The translations under genes and the position numbers were made by a program. A stretch of 64,000 nucleotides of DNA, taken from NCBI RefSeq assembly GCF_024464595.1, contig NZ_JANHAW010000005.1, positions 1 through 64,000 on the forward strand, in the 5' to 3' direction. Shown piece after piece: positions 49,017 to 60,100 of this stretch. The notes beneath the pieces were generated by a model, which saw only the letters and a list, made by a program, of their open reading frames with translations, had not been told where the DNA came from and did not search any database. Each line of letters starts with the position of its first letter. The stretch's first letter is position 1. This DNA comes from Halobellus litoreus (lineage in GTDB: Archaea; Halobacteriota; Halobacteria; Halobacteriales; Haloferacaceae).

Positions 49017-49382
49017 ATGGTTACTTTTGCAGAGCAAAACACGAAAGACTCCACAAAACCCTCTGTTCGTCGGTGTGGCGTTGATTTAGCCTTTGATGAT
49101 GAAGGAACTCCCCTGTCAGCAGTTGCCCGCACAGTCCTACATCAAACTCAACCACAGGTCCGCCGTGAGACACAAATCGCATTCTCAATCCACGATGGCG
49201 TCGCAAAACTAACAGGATTCGTCAAGCCAGACCAGCCGGCAGTACCACACTTCAAAACAGTCCCAACAGCCTGCGAGCAAGTTGCCAATATAACCAGCAT
49301 CGATACAGTTGAACACCCGTCAAAAACACTTAACCGGGTTTTTGAAAGTGGCAGACACCTTGACCAAGGGAATAAGAACTAG
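49017..49382 (+). CDS. Hypothetical protein, 121 aa, weakly BON-like
   Basis: SAVARTVLHQTQPQVRRETQIAFSIHDGVAKLTGFV and the later EQVANITSIDTVEHPS follow the helix-strand-strand order of a BON domain, which binds phospholipid or acts in folding, but the match is weak. The gene is divergent from the RHH operon. A short GGCT/AGCC stem with T5 at 49425-49442 may end the transcript. Confidence 0.5.
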   Translation: MVTFAEQNTKDSTKPSVRRCGVDLAFDDEGTPLSAVARTVLHQTQPQVRRETQIAFSIHDGVAKLTGFVKPDQPAVPHFKTVPTACEQVANITSIDTVEHPSKTLNRVFESGRHLDQGNKN

Positions 49383-49655
49383 AAGACAGTTGGTGGCGCC
49401 TGACTCAACAGTAGGACAGTCGATGGCTCCGGTAGCCTTTTTATGAGTATAACTTTAGTTAGACAGCCCTCTCAGCGCTCCCACGGTGACTTTCCAGACG
49501 ATCTAGTTTACGGGATACCAACCCGACAGAATATCGGCTTCAATCGTTGTTATCGCTGTATGTAGGAACTGAAGAGCTTCAACCGTTTTTCCGAAGCCAC
49601 ATTCGACTCGCAATACTGGAGCTATGAACTTCCAAATAAGACGACCAAAGAATCT
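49383..49655. other. Intergenic; possible weak terminator only
   Basis: GGCTCCGGTAGCC followed by TTTTT at 49425-49442 may end transcription of the 49017 gene. The rest of the 273 bases between it and the convergent helicase gene shows no ORF or repeat that I can support. Confidence 0.4.
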
Positions 49656-52600
49656 CTAAGGATTGTCTGGCTGTTCTCTCTCGGGTACGTCATCCAGTGT
49701 CGAAACGTCTGAGATTGCCTGTAGACTGCTTCTTGTATTCCAAACTAGTTCTTTTTCGTCTTTGAACTCACTGACTTTCAGATTGGACAGTCGATACCAC
49801 TGGCCTCGTTCAAGAGTGGGTGGATCATCGCTTGCCCAAGAGACAAATCGTGCAGACCCGCCGTATCGGTCGCTTAGAATGCCTCTCTGGTGTTGTTTCG
49901 TGAACGGGTCGAGTAACTGCTTAACGCGCGCTGTAACAGTCATTGATTTACCAACTTCGTCAAGCGGTTCCACGTGTCCGGCATCGACGGTTTCAGTGTA
50001 GTCGTCGATTTCGTCGAGGAATCTCGACTGGTGGTCACCGCGGGTGAGGATGTCGAGTGTTCGTTTGCTTCGCGTGACTGCGACGTAAAACGCACGGCGT
50101 TCCTCTTCGATGCCGCCGACAGTTATGGGTTGAACCGGGGAGAGAAGTTCGCCTTGACGACGGTTCGATGGGAAGCCGTAGGGGCCTTCTGCGGCGTGAA
50201 CGAGAATGATGTGGTCTGCTTCCCGGCCTTTGGCTTGGTACAGCGAATAGACAGCCACCCCATCTTCGTTATTGTCTGGGCCGTGGTATTGGTCGGATTT
50301 GCCGATGTACGGGATCTGCTGTGCTTGCAGTCCATCTTTGATTTCGGTGAGATGCGGGACAGCATCATCGTACCGACACAGAATCATAATATCGTCTGGT
50401 GCTGCGCCGTCTGCGAGGTACTCGGCCACGAGATCAACGGTATACTTACGGACACGACGGACGTAATCGTAGAACTGGTAGCCACGCAGTACGTGGACGC
50501 TGGGGGTCGTCTCTCGGTCAACCGCTGATCGGACCGTCTTCGTAAGCTGGGTTGAGTTGTTTTCGATCAACGCGTTCCCTGCTGTGACAGCTGTCGAAGG
50601 CGATCGGAAGTTCGTCGTGAGATCTGTCCGGATCGGGTCGTCGAAGTACTCGGCAAAGTCTGTGAAGTACTCAACGACTGCCCCTTGAAACGAGTAGATG
50701 CTCTGCCAATCATCGCCCACAGCGAACAGCTTCGCGCCGTCTGTTCCGGTTAGTTCTTGAATCAGATCGAGTTTCCCCTTCCCGATATCCTGAAACTCAT
50801 CCACGAGTAGATGCTCATACCGGTCGGTGTAGGACTCCGGATCTTGTTGAATGGTATCGACGGCGTCGTGCACCATATCCTGGAAGTCAACTAATCCGTT
50901 CCGCGTGAGGTAGCGCGCATACTCCTGTAAAAGGTGAATGCCGCAGTGTCCAAAGTGGTACTGCCGCGGATTCGCTTCCGAAAGCTGGGTTTCGATCTCA
51001 GAGGGTGTAAACTCGAATCGCTTCGCGTTCTCAATGAAATTAACAAACCGGGTTTTAATCCATCCTTCGCGGTGATTGTACTCAAACGCCGAATCGACCA
51101 ATTCCTCGAAATCCAACCGGTCCAGCTTGACGCCGTGGTTCGTGAGTCGATGTCGAAGACCCTGTTTGAGCCGATCGGCTTCGTGTTCGAATTCGTAGGT
51201 TCCAACCAGCGTGTAGTCGGTATCGGTGAACTGGGTCCGCGCCCACGCGATTTTCTCACGGTACTCCGCGGAACTTTGTGAGAACCACGCCGCTACCGAC
51301 CCGGACTCGTCAACCCCCCAGTGTTCGATGTACAGATCATACTGTGGCAGATAGAAGTCAGGGGTATACCCAGCCTTTTCAGGATCCGAGTCAGCCCACG
51401 TCGCCCGGTCCTCATACCGGTACTCAACCTGGTGCGTATAGAGGAAATCAGCGATCAGTTTCTCAGCCCGTGACTTCACCTCAGTACCTCGCAGCGTCAC
51501 GTACGTCTGCTTCTGGCGGGCGTCCACGTACTCCTCGCGGGTGTCGAAGTCCGCTTCATCGTAGTACACATCGTCAAAGTGCACGAGGAACTCGTAGTAG
51601 TGCTCTAAGAACTCCGATGAAGTGTCTTGTTTGCGGGCTTGGCTGATCTGCCGGTCAACTACGTTGCGCTGTTCGTTTGGATCAATCGACTCAACAAAGC
51701 CGTCTTGAGACTCCTGGATAAGCCCGTAGCCAAACGAGTGAATCGTCTTGACCGGCACGGCAGTGATCCCGAACTGATCTTGTAACCGTGTACGCATTTC
51801 GTCAGCCGCTTCCTTGGTATACGCAAGAACAAGGATCTCTGTGGGATCGACACTCTGGTGCTGGATGAGGTACGCAACTCGTGTTGTGAGTGTGAGTGTT
51901 TTCCCGGTGCCAGCGGCGGCGATCACTTGATTATACGTCCCGTTGCGAATCACCGCCTTCTGTTGCTCCGGTGTGAGGTCTAACTCAGTATCACCGATTG
52001 CGGAGAATAGATCTGCACACCGCTTTCGTTCTCGTTCAACGAACTCCGGATTATACTCAGATGGGCGTAGCTCCGATTGGATCGTCTGTATGCCTTGTTC
52101 AAGTGTATCAACACGCTGTATGTCAGCGTCCGCCAATAGAGAAAAGTCAACTTGTTGTCGGAGATCAGTGAGATCCCTTTTGATCAGTTCCGTCTGCGTA
52201 CAAAGGCGGCTATATACAGACTCCGTTAAATACTGTCTATAATTAAGATATGGTGCAGCGTCGGTTTTCAGCGTCTGAAACGCCGCTAAACACTCATCAA
52301 ATAGTTTATCGAAGGTGGTTTTCGCTTCGATGAATGCCTCAAATTCATCGAGTTGCGTCGTGTGCCTGAGTAAGGTATTAAGTCGGTGTGTCTTGATCTG
52401 GTCGCTATATACCGCTTGCTGAAAGTTCTTGATTGACTGGCGAAGCGTCTCAATCTGATCTCTAAGTTCCTGAACATCGGTCAGTTTTTTTCCGTTACTT
52501 CGAGCCGGGGTGAGTTGCTGGTGGAGTTCCGCTATGCCCTCGTCAACTGCTTCATATGTGTGCTCAAACTGCTTGCGGGCGTACTGTACCCGTGATTGTT

Positions 52601-54167
52601 TGAGATCCTCGTGTAATTCGGACAAGGCACGCTGTAGTGAACGGGAACGTTCAGCGACTGGATGTTGGATCTGGCTGTCAACGGAGACTTGGTGTGTTGC
52701 TGCGATCTCGTCACGTAGCTGTTTCAGTTGGGTAAGTAGGTTGTCGTCAGCCAGATATTGTTCAACTTCAAGATACGGTGTACTCTGCTGTTTTAATTCA
52801 TCGTGTGACTGTTCCCAATCAGCTATCTCTTTTTCCAAAGTTGAGATGGTGGTTTGACGCTGGGATTCAAGCCGCTGATGACGCTTCTCCCCAACTTCTA
52901 CGGAGTGCCGAAGTAGCGTTCGAGCAGAGCGAAGATCTGTAACCTCTTCTTCTTCGAGAGAACTGGCCTCTGGCCCGGAAAGGATGCGTTCGATTTGTGT
53001 GAGGATATTTTTTTCATCCGCGACTGCTGTCTCGATAGCTAAGATATATTCCTGTAGTGCCTTGTACTGGTCTTGTGGCTCCACTGAGGCTGGGAACTGA
53101 GACTCGGCAATCCTCGTTAATCGTTCTTCAGTAAGACGAATTGTGGTGTGGCCCGACTGGCTAGTGTGAAATGTGTTTTTATCCAGGATGTTTGACTCGA
53201 TTTCTAAAACTGAGTCAATAACCGTCTCATATTCGTTCAGTGCGTATTCTCGTGGTGCTTTTTTTAAGTCCCAAATCAACTGCGAGACGGTCATTAGTAA
53301 GTTATGACACCGGCTTACGACCGGATGATCAAGTTTCCTTCCTGTCTGTGAGATAACTATGTTTAGATCCTGCTGTTGCTCTAACGGGTGCTCAACCGGC
53401 TCAGTCATCGAATCAAACTCCAACGCAATCTTCTCGAATAACTTTGTCGCGTCGCTGAGCACCTCGTTATTTCGCGGATATTCATCGAGTTGAACAAGCG
53501 ACTGGCCCCGGGTTTTCAGTCGCTGGTATTTTTGTTCCCAGGATCTCACTCGATTCTTGAGCTGTGTCACCCTCTTCGCTCTTTCACGTTGCGTTTTTAA
53601 CGTGTGTAGCCGTGATTCACCCAGATTCACAGAGTAACTGAGAAATCTCTGAGCTGTAGCTACGAACTCACGTTCTTCACGAGTTAAAAAAGCCGCAGTC
53701 GGCTTCAAGAGAAGTTGCTCAACGACCGAGAGTACTCTTTTTTCTCTTTCCAGAGCTGTCTCAATGATTGCGATCTGTCTGGAGACTGCCTGTTCATTTG
53801 GCTGTATATCAGCAGATGCGGGATAACAAGACTGGTCAATCTTATCAAGACACTCCCCCGAAAGTACAGACTGTCGGCCAATATTTTCAATACTGCTCTT
53901 ACTCTGTAACTGATTTGTAGCTTCACGGCATAGTTCAACGATTTGATCATACTGGCTCACCACGTGGCCTCTATACTCGGATAACGTTTCGGCGTCAACA
54001 CTCGTAGGAACAAAAAACTGCTTCCAGATCATATCCGGAAGCACAATCCGTCCTAGAATTGACCTTGATTCAGAGACGTAGGCCTTGATTTCGTCAAATG
54101 TACTCCAATCAGGATCCTTGACCGGGGGATCAGGAAGCGGTTTTGAAGAAGATCCGTCCGTCTGCAC
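49656..54167 (-). CDS. UvrD/HelD-type SF1 helicase with long coiled-coil N-terminus, 1503 aa
   Basis: Residues about 1-730 are helical repeats and coiled coils without a known domain. The SF1A helicase follows: Walker A IAAAGTGKTLTLTTR (about 750), TIHSFGYG, Walker B LLVDEFQD (about 1122), VGDDWQSIYSFQGA and motif VI FYVAVTRSKRTLD (about 1366). Inserted in the helicase (about 905-950) is SRAEKLIADFLYTHQVEYRYE...TPDFYLPQYDLYIEHWG, a PD-(D/E)xK-like nuclease as in HelD-type proteins. It probably unwinds and cuts DNA. It lies downstream of the BREX-like genes and may be part of that defence island. Confidence 0.88.
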   Translation of the reverse strand: MQTDGSSSKPLPDPPVKDPDWSTFDEIKAYVSESRSILGRIVLPDMIWKQFFVPTSVDAETLSEYRGHVVSQYDQIVELCREATNQLQSKSSIENIGRQSVLSGECLDKIDQSCYPASADIQPNEQAVSRQIAIIETALEREKRVLSVVEQLLLKPTAAFLTREEREFVATAQRFLSYSVNLGESRLHTLKTQRERAKRVTQLKNRVRSWEQKYQRLKTRGQSLVQLDEYPRNNEVLSDATKLFEKIALEFDSMTEPVEHPLEQQQDLNIVISQTGRKLDHPVVSRCHNLLMTVSQLIWDLKKAPREYALNEYETVIDSVLEIESNILDKNTFHTSQSGHTTIRLTEERLTRIAESQFPASVEPQDQYKALQEYILAIETAVADEKNILTQIERILSGPEASSLEEEEVTDLRSARTLLRHSVEVGEKRHQRLESQRQTTISTLEKEIADWEQSHDELKQQSTPYLEVEQYLADDNLLTQLKQLRDEIAATHQVSVDSQIQHPVAERSRSLQRALSELHEDLKQSRVQYARKQFEHTYEAVDEGIAELHQQLTPARSNGKKLTDVQELRDQIETLRQSIKNFQQAVYSDQIKTHRLNTLLRHTTQLDEFEAFIEAKTTFDKLFDECLAAFQTLKTDAAPYLNYRQYLTESVYSRLCTQTELIKRDLTDLRQQVDFSLLADADIQRVDTLEQGIQTIQSELRPSEYNPEFVERERKRCADLFSAIGDTELDLTPEQQKAVIRNGTYNQVIAAAGTGKTLTLTTRVAYLIQHQSVDPTEILVLAYTKEAADEMRTRLQDQFGITAVPVKTIHSFGYGLIQESQDGFVESIDPNEQRNVVDRQISQARKQDTSSEFLEHYYEFLVHFDDVYYDEADFDTREEYVDARQKQTYVTLRGTEVKSRAEKLIADFLYTHQVEYRYEDRATWADSDPEKAGYTPDFYLPQYDLYIEHWGVDESGSVAAWFSQSSAEYREKIAWARTQFTDTDYTLVGTYEFEHEADRLKQGLRHRLTNHGVKLDRLDFEELVDSAFEYNHREGWIKTRFVNFIENAKRFEFTPSEIETQLSEANPRQYHFGHCGIHLLQEYARYLTRNGLVDFQDMVHDAVDTIQQDPESYTDRYEHLLVDEFQDIGKGKLDLIQELTGTDGAKLFAVGDDWQSIYSFQGAVVEYFTDFAEYFDDPIRTDLTTNFRSPSTAVTAGNALIENNSTQLTKTVRSAVDRETTPSVHVLRGYQFYDYVRRVRKYTVDLVAEYLADGAAPDDIMILCRYDDAVPHLTEIKDGLQAQQIPYIGKSDQYHGPDNNEDGVAVYSLYQAKGREADHIILVHAAEGPYGFPSNRRQGELLSPVQPITVGGIEEERRAFYVAVTRSKRTLDILTRGDHQSRFLDEIDDYTETVDAGHVEPLDEVGKSMTVTARVKQLLDPFTKQHQRGILSDRYGGSARFVSWASDDPPTLERGQWYRLSNLKVSEFKDEKELVWNTRSSLQAISDVSTLDDVPEREQPDNP

Positions 54168-54455
54168 CGTACCACTTCCCTTTGTGTGACCGAATATATA
54201 CTTTACTCTGGAACCAGTGCCACATACCGTTTGCTGGGGGTTTCAATCAGTTCCTACCGCACAGTTTTTCACCGGTATGAGAGGTGCGAGACTGTGCGGA
54301 GTCCAGCAAGATTGGCTATAATCCAGATAGCCGTATCGGTTTCCCGAGCAATTGACTCCTTGTTTTGACGACACGGATATATTACTGCTCAAATAATGTA
54401 CCGAGGTGATCTCATCCTCGGAACCCTCACGTTGATGCTGCGAGGTTTGCGTATT

Positions 54456-54677
54456 CTACTCACTCTCTTCTCCAAACTTGCTTTTCCCCTTTTTTACCAT
54501 TTCAGATGGTTTGACGACATTATCGTTGAAGAAGTACTCTTCAGCGGAACGTCCAACGGCCCAAGTTGTCCCCGCGGCTACTGTAGCTGAGACGGCTGCA
54601 CCCACTCCTGGGACGAACTGAATTAATGATCGTGCAGCTGACCGCGCAGCTAGGCCTGCAACAGTCGTTCCCCCCAT
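54456..54677 (-). CDS. DUF697-like short membrane-associated protein, 73 aa
   Basis: GLAARSAARSLIQFVPGVGAAVSATVAAGTTWAVGRSAEEYFF matches the C-terminal hydrophobic module of DUF697/YcjF-like proteins, including the FxPGxG turn. The usual GTPase part is absent. The ATG lies five bases after the stop of the TBP-like gene, so the two are cotranscribed. It is the last gene before the 290-base gap that precedes the helicase start. Confidence 0.65.
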   Translation of the reverse strand: MGGTTVAGLAARSAARSLIQFVPGVGAAVSATVAAGTTWAVGRSAEEYFFNDNVVKPSEMVKKGKSKFGEESE

Positions 54678-54682
54678 CGCCG

Positions 54683-54946
54683 TTAGGTAATCCTCAACGG
54701 TAGAAATTCTGAATTCACCTGGTACATCCTGTCGAATTCGTCTCCTCCACGGAGAATGTACTTCCCAGAGGTGTAGAGAATAATCAGCTCTCCATCTTCC
54801 TCAAACCGAAAGAAAGCAGCATTGTATTCCGGATCGAAGTTAGCCACCGGGAGCTCGGCATCTTCAACGATTTGTTCGATATCGACTTCGATCTCCAGTG
54901 TGCCCAAAGCTGCTATATTGACGACCTCCACCTCTGATTCGGTCAT
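54683..54946 (-). CDS. Single-repeat TATA-binding-protein-like protein, 87 aa
   Basis: VEVVNIAALGTLEIEVDIEQIV, ANFDPEYNAAFFRFEEDGEL and ILYTSGKYILRGG follow the strand-helix-strand order and key words of one TBP repeat (VNIVA..., YxPExFPGLxxR, SSGKxVxTGA). True archaeal TBPs have two repeats and about 185 residues. This protein has only one and so would have to dimerise, or act otherwise. Phe residues at the DNA-facing positions are partly changed. The neighbours are pglZ (80 bases upstream) and the DUF697-like gene. Confidence 0.68.
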   Translation of the reverse strand: MTESEVEVVNIAALGTLEIEVDIEQIVEDAELPVANFDPEYNAAFFRFEEDGELIILYTSGKYILRGGDEFDRMYQVNSEFLPLRIT

Positions 54947-55026
54947 TTGTTAGTGGTTCTTCATAGGCTGCAACAAGACTTGAGATATTAAACACGGTGG
55001 TGGATTGCTCAGGATTGCTCTCGCTA

Positions 55027-57153
55027 CTATTCCTTCTCAATCCGGAGGAAGTTCAGCATACATTCCTGCGGAAGGATTCCACCGTGGTAATATCTGGCGT
55101 CGGTAAGCCCGCTTTTGCTGTTGTACTGTCGAGGTTTGGCGAGCAATCGAACTGACGTTTTCAGATACTCTGTTCCGGGTGTCTGACCCGTGACTCGGAC
55201 ACCTGTTCCGGCGTCCTCGATGTCGTCTCCAGCGATTCGCCGATATTTGACCTCTCCATCACCGTCGTAGCTAGAAATCGATTCCATCGTAGTCCCCTTC
55301 GGGAGCAGGACGAATCCGTGATCCGTCACGACGTAGATTCGATCCCAGTTTTCGTTCTCTAGCTTCTCTGTAATCAGATCGTAGAGTTCGTCGATGTAAC
55401 TGGTGAAGTGACTCTCTGGATTATCGAGTTCATTCTCACCGATGTCGTCGATGTCCTTGTCGTAGTAGGCGATTTGGTGGTGTTGCCACCCGGAATCGCG
55501 ATCGTCCGGTACGTCCCATCCCTCTCGTTCAAGGACTTTCACTCGGTTTCCTTTGTTGTCGAGACGCTGGCCACCTCGTTCGACAGAGAGTTTCCCGTTC
55601 CGGAGTTTGACACGGAACCTGTGGGATCGCCCCGGTGTGAGTGCAGCCATCCCGAACTTGGTCTCCGATGGAAGCGTGCTAACTCTGGTCTCTTCGGCGA
55701 TCGAATAGTCTTCTCGAAGGCGGTTAGCCAGCTCCCGAGCGAGGTCTAATCGCAGCGCATCAATCAGAAACAGGGCGACTGTTTCTCCTGTTGCGAGATC
55801 CTGCTCGTTGTCAGTCCACCACTCGTAGGCAGCGTCTTCCCCCGCCAGAGGCGATCCAGTACTGAACGAACTGACTACTGCCTCGCTCATCTCCTCAAGA
55901 TAGTTCATATACCGCGTCTCTAAGAGCTCGGCGCGAATCTCAGGGAGCGATTCCGTCGCCGGGTGAGAGTTGAGCAGTCTCTCTTGCTCGGGTTCACCTG
56001 TGATCTCGAGCTCCAACACCCCATAGTCGATCTTCCAGGTTCCGTCTTCCTGATCGGCATACTGGTCGAAGGGGTCGAACGACTGGGACCGCTCTTCCCA
56101 GGCTGCAAACCGCAATTCCAACTCGGCTACCTGTTCGGCTTGTTCCCAGAGCGTCGTCCAGGGAATATCGTCCGGATACACTCCAAGAGCTTCTTGGCGT
56201 TCGTTCGCCCTTTCGACACACTCCGTGTACTTCCCCTCTTCTAATGATTCGAGCCAAGCATTCCACAGAGCGGCATCAAGAGCCCCATCAACCGGACAGG
56301 CCGCGAGCTCCCACGCATCGTCGGATGATTCGATTACGTCCCCCCAGTAGCTCTCGCTCAGATAGCGCTCTGCCAACCGCTTGCTATGTCGGGAATCGAC
56401 AATCCGTTTTAGTGGATTGATGTCGCCAAGGGTGCTACCCACGTTTCCATATCCCTCGGGGAAGGCGTCGACATCCAATCCCTCAGCGACGAGCCAGCGA
56501 GCAACGGCCCACTTCCAGACAACGTCCTCGATCTCCTCTGGTGTTTCAGCATTGTCTGCGGGAGCGACGTGCCTGTCTTTAAGCGACTTTTGCACTCGGG
56601 CAATCGTTTCATCATCCTTGTCGATTTCTGGCCATCCACCTTCGAGGAGGTGTTCTAAAATCTGGCCCTCTCCCTTTGTGATTATCTCACCGATCAGGTC
56701 CCCGTAGCGTGGAATTCCACCGCTTGCGAACTGAGTTTTGATTACATTCGCCGCAGTTTCGCGGTCAGATTCCGTCCCTCGCTCAACATCATAGACATCC
56801 CAGGGATTGACCTCATACAGCTCGGCAGTTAGCTGTTCGATCGTGAGTTCGATTTCACCGCCAGTTTCACGGATGTCTCTGAACCAGTCACGATTCTCCT
56901 TCGCTTGCGGGATGTACCAGACGTGGGGAGTCTCCGGTTCGTCGATTGCGTTTCTTCTCAATTCGAGAGGGAACTGTTCTGCCTCCGAGAACCCCACGCC
57001 GATCCGGTCTGCAGCAGCACGGACGACCTCTCGGAGGTGTCCTCCGTCGTCCCACCAGACGACTCGAACAGCTGTCGCGTAGTCGTCAGGAAATTCATCT
57101 TCTAGATGAGCTTTCGCCTGGTCTTCGAGTGTCGTCGTCGGTTGCGATTTCAT
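55027..57153 (-). CDS. pglZ: PglZ-domain protein of a BREX-type system
   Basis: This protein has 708 residues. The C-terminal half carries the PglZ alkaline-phosphatase-like domain: VALFLIDALRLDLARELANRL with the metal Asp (about 480), STLPSETKFGMAALTPG and RIYVVTDHGFVLLPKG with the Asp-His metal ligands (about 625). The N-terminal half is helical. PglZ is a hallmark BREX component. Its start overlaps the stop of the ATPase gene by four bases, so it belongs to the same operon. No pglX methylase is seen in the window; it could lie beyond 64000. Confidence 0.88.
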   Translation of the reverse strand: MKSQPTTTLEDQAKAHLEDEFPDDYATAVRVVWWDDGGHLREVVRAAADRIGVGFSEAEQFPLELRRNAIDEPETPHVWYIPQAKENRDWFRDIRETGGEIELTIEQLTAELYEVNPWDVYDVERGTESDRETAANVIKTQFASGGIPRYGDLIGEIITKGEGQILEHLLEGGWPEIDKDDETIARVQKSLKDRHVAPADNAETPEEIEDVVWKWAVARWLVAEGLDVDAFPEGYGNVGSTLGDINPLKRIVDSRHSKRLAERYLSESYWGDVIESSDDAWELAACPVDGALDAALWNAWLESLEEGKYTECVERANERQEALGVYPDDIPWTTLWEQAEQVAELELRFAAWEERSQSFDPFDQYADQEDGTWKIDYGVLELEITGEPEQERLLNSHPATESLPEIRAELLETRYMNYLEEMSEAVVSSFSTGSPLAGEDAAYEWWTDNEQDLATGETVALFLIDALRLDLARELANRLREDYSIAEETRVSTLPSETKFGMAALTPGRSHRFRVKLRNGKLSVERGGQRLDNKGNRVKVLEREGWDVPDDRDSGWQHHQIAYYDKDIDDIGENELDNPESHFTSYIDELYDLITEKLENENWDRIYVVTDHGFVLLPKGTTMESISSYDGDGEVKYRRIAGDDIEDAGTGVRVTGQTPGTEYLKTSVRLLAKPRQYNSKSGLTDARYYHGGILPQECMLNFLRIEKE

Positions 57154-60100
57154 CGGTCTGCCTCCTCTGTATCGATAACCACAATAGTACCCTCACCTGG
57201 TTCGGTCACATCTGCCCAGAGCTCGTCGACAGATGGTCCGTCGTCATCTTGGCCATCATCGTCTTCATCATCCTCATCATCATCGTCCGTTGACTGGAGC
57301 TTTGCATCGGCCTGTTTCACCAACGCTTCTGCTCGAGACGGTGTGACGAGGTCTGGTCCACTTAGCGCACGCTTCACCTGCTTCGTGATGAACGCCTCAG
57401 AATGTTCTGGGTTGAGTTCCTCGTACCGAGATTCGAGCTGGTTGTAGAGTGGACCATCTGGTTGATCCTCAAGTAGTCCTCGTGCCTCCTCAAGCTGGCT
57501 AGCTTCGCTGACTGCGTTCCCGGATGCGATATCGGATTCGGAGATTTCATCCGCGGATTCAGCGATCTCATCGAGTTCTCTGAGTGACTCGAAATTCACT
57601 CCTGGAATCGTCTCGGTGACGGTGTCGATTTCCACGATTATGTCTTGATCCAGTAACGCTTGCTCGACCGCTGAACAGAGCTCCGAGATCGAATCCGCTT
57701 CAGGTGCGGTTCCCGTGAGAAGGTGGTAGAGTTCACTAATCTGTGAGGTACGGAAGTCCTGAGCCTCTGTCTGGTGCTTAGTCAGGCTCTCCTTGGATGG
57801 GATGCGCGACCCATCGACGGCGTCCTCCATCTTGTAGGTAATCGCAGCATCTGGGTACAGTGATCGCATCGTCTCGAGTGTACTGTTGAACTCATCCCAG
57901 AGCGGCTCCTCGCCCTCGAATAATGGTTCAGCTTTGTGAAACCACTCTGCCTGCGTTGGTACTGGCGATTCAGTCAGTACTGCATCGTCGAGTTCGCTAC
58001 CAGCCATCCCTGGTTCTAACGCGTCACGGAGCGCATCCAGCGTGATTTCTTCGTCAAACTCGAGATCCACACGAGCACAGATGTTCCGAATACCCGAACT
58101 ATTCTTTTCTGCCCATGATGCGAGATTGGAGAGCCAAGCGGTCGGATCGTTCCCTTGTGGAGCGAATCCTCGGAGAGACTGATAGACCGCTTTTAGATTG
58201 CTACTTCCCTCAATGTCCACGGGATCGAATCCAATATCGATGTCACGGATATCGGAAAGACGTCGCATCACGCGACCGATTTCGCCCGGGTCTTCGATAC
58301 GGACCCCATCACGTCTGATCTCGATTTTGTTTGCTGCGGCAAGCGTGATCAAAAGCGCCGCCAGTGCCTCGCGTGGCGTCCCGAGATATTTCCCCCGTCG
58401 ACCAGCGATTTCTTCGAGGACAGTCTCTCCACTCACTAATTCCTCTCCAGCGTAATCGTTGAGGAACTCTTCAGCCCACCCGTCACTAATCTCTCTCGGA
58501 ACTGTCTTGACCCCGAGCATTTCTGCGTCGTCGCTTGAGAACGGCCACGTACCATTCCCGTTGAAGAACTCGAAGAGGGTCCGAGCGTCGTCAACCTCCT
58601 GCAGCCGTGTATCGAGTGTTTTCCTGTTCTCGAATTTCTCTCTGACAGCATCAGCGAGCACACTATCGATGTTGCTTAGATACGTCCCTCGCGTCGTGTT
58701 ATGGTCCGGCGTATAGAGCTTCGCGCCATAGAGGAGTTCCTCGATCTCATCTTCGACGGTCTCCTCCTCCTGTTGTTGCTCGATACGGAGTTCTGCGCTA
58801 GCCCCCGGCTCCAATAACTTATCCAACGCAATCAGATGCCGAATACTCTCGCGAAGGCCCTCTGAAAGCTCAATAACGATAAGGACGTCTTCAACGCCTT
58901 GGTCACCAACGTTCGCCTCCTGCCATCTTGTTCGTGACTCTTCTATTGTATCCGGGTCAGCCGCTAGTACCCTGGCAACTACACCATCGAAACGAGGTTC
59001 CGGTGAGGAGTCGACTTGGTCTAATACAGTGTAGCGGAACGTATACGGGGCGTCGGAGATCCCATCGATATTCCGCGTTCGGAGTGAATCATCCGCGGTC
59101 AACCGACCACGATCCGCCTCCCGAAGAATGTCCTCAATATTGTACCGGACTTGATGTTGAGGAAGCCCTGCTGCCTCCCGGTGAATCTGATCCCAGAACT
59201 CGACAATCTCCTTCGACAGGATTCTATACGTCTGCGGTTGGACACTCTCGTCGGTTCGAACGAAGTTGTCCTCCATCAGCGCTTTGAGGGCTTCCTCAAC
59301 ATCGCTTTCGAGCTGATCGATGTCAGTATCTACTGAGCTAACCAGCAGCCGTGTGATGTTCTCCTTCGTTGTTGGGACGGCGTCGACCTGACCAAGGAGA
59401 TAGAGAACTTTCGCGACACTCACCCCCATCTCGTCAGTCGTGTTCTCGACTTTCTGGATCTGGTCCTTTGCCCACCCCGGAATGTCCGTTGTTTCGCGCT
59501 CAATCAAATCATAGATTTCATCCCACGCAACGACCGCTCCAGGCTCTTTCTGGGACCAATCAAAGCTGGTGAAGAGAGAACGAACGAGAATCAGCAGCGC
59601 TCGTCCCTGAACATACTCTCTGTCCACTTCCAAGTCTTCTTTCTTAAGACTCTGCATGACCTCGCGGAGCAACCAGAGGTCGTGTTCACGGAAGGGATAC
59701 GCCTCTACGGGCTCTCCGACGTCGGTGTATTCTGAAGCGTCGGCAAGTTCTAACTCGAAGTCAGGAGCCCGTTCGAGCAAGTCGTGTACTGTGTTCGCCC
59801 CGGAATCTGACTTTCGGAGCCACCGCTTTCTGACTATGATCTCGGTATCGGCACCCCGGAGCGGAATTTCGTTCGTGTACCACGCCTCAGGATCGACCTC
59901 TCCCATGAAATCCTGCTGCATGTCCCGCAGCGACCACTGTCCTGTTCCCAAAATTGGGGGGTTAATGTCGGCGATGAGTGTGTCGACCGTCTCCAGGAAC
60001 TCTCGATAGCGGTGTTGCTGGTCACCGACGTAAATGGCGACTTCGTCGAGCCCGATGAGGAACTCGTACGTTTCGCCTGATTCCTGTAAGTAGCGCTTCG

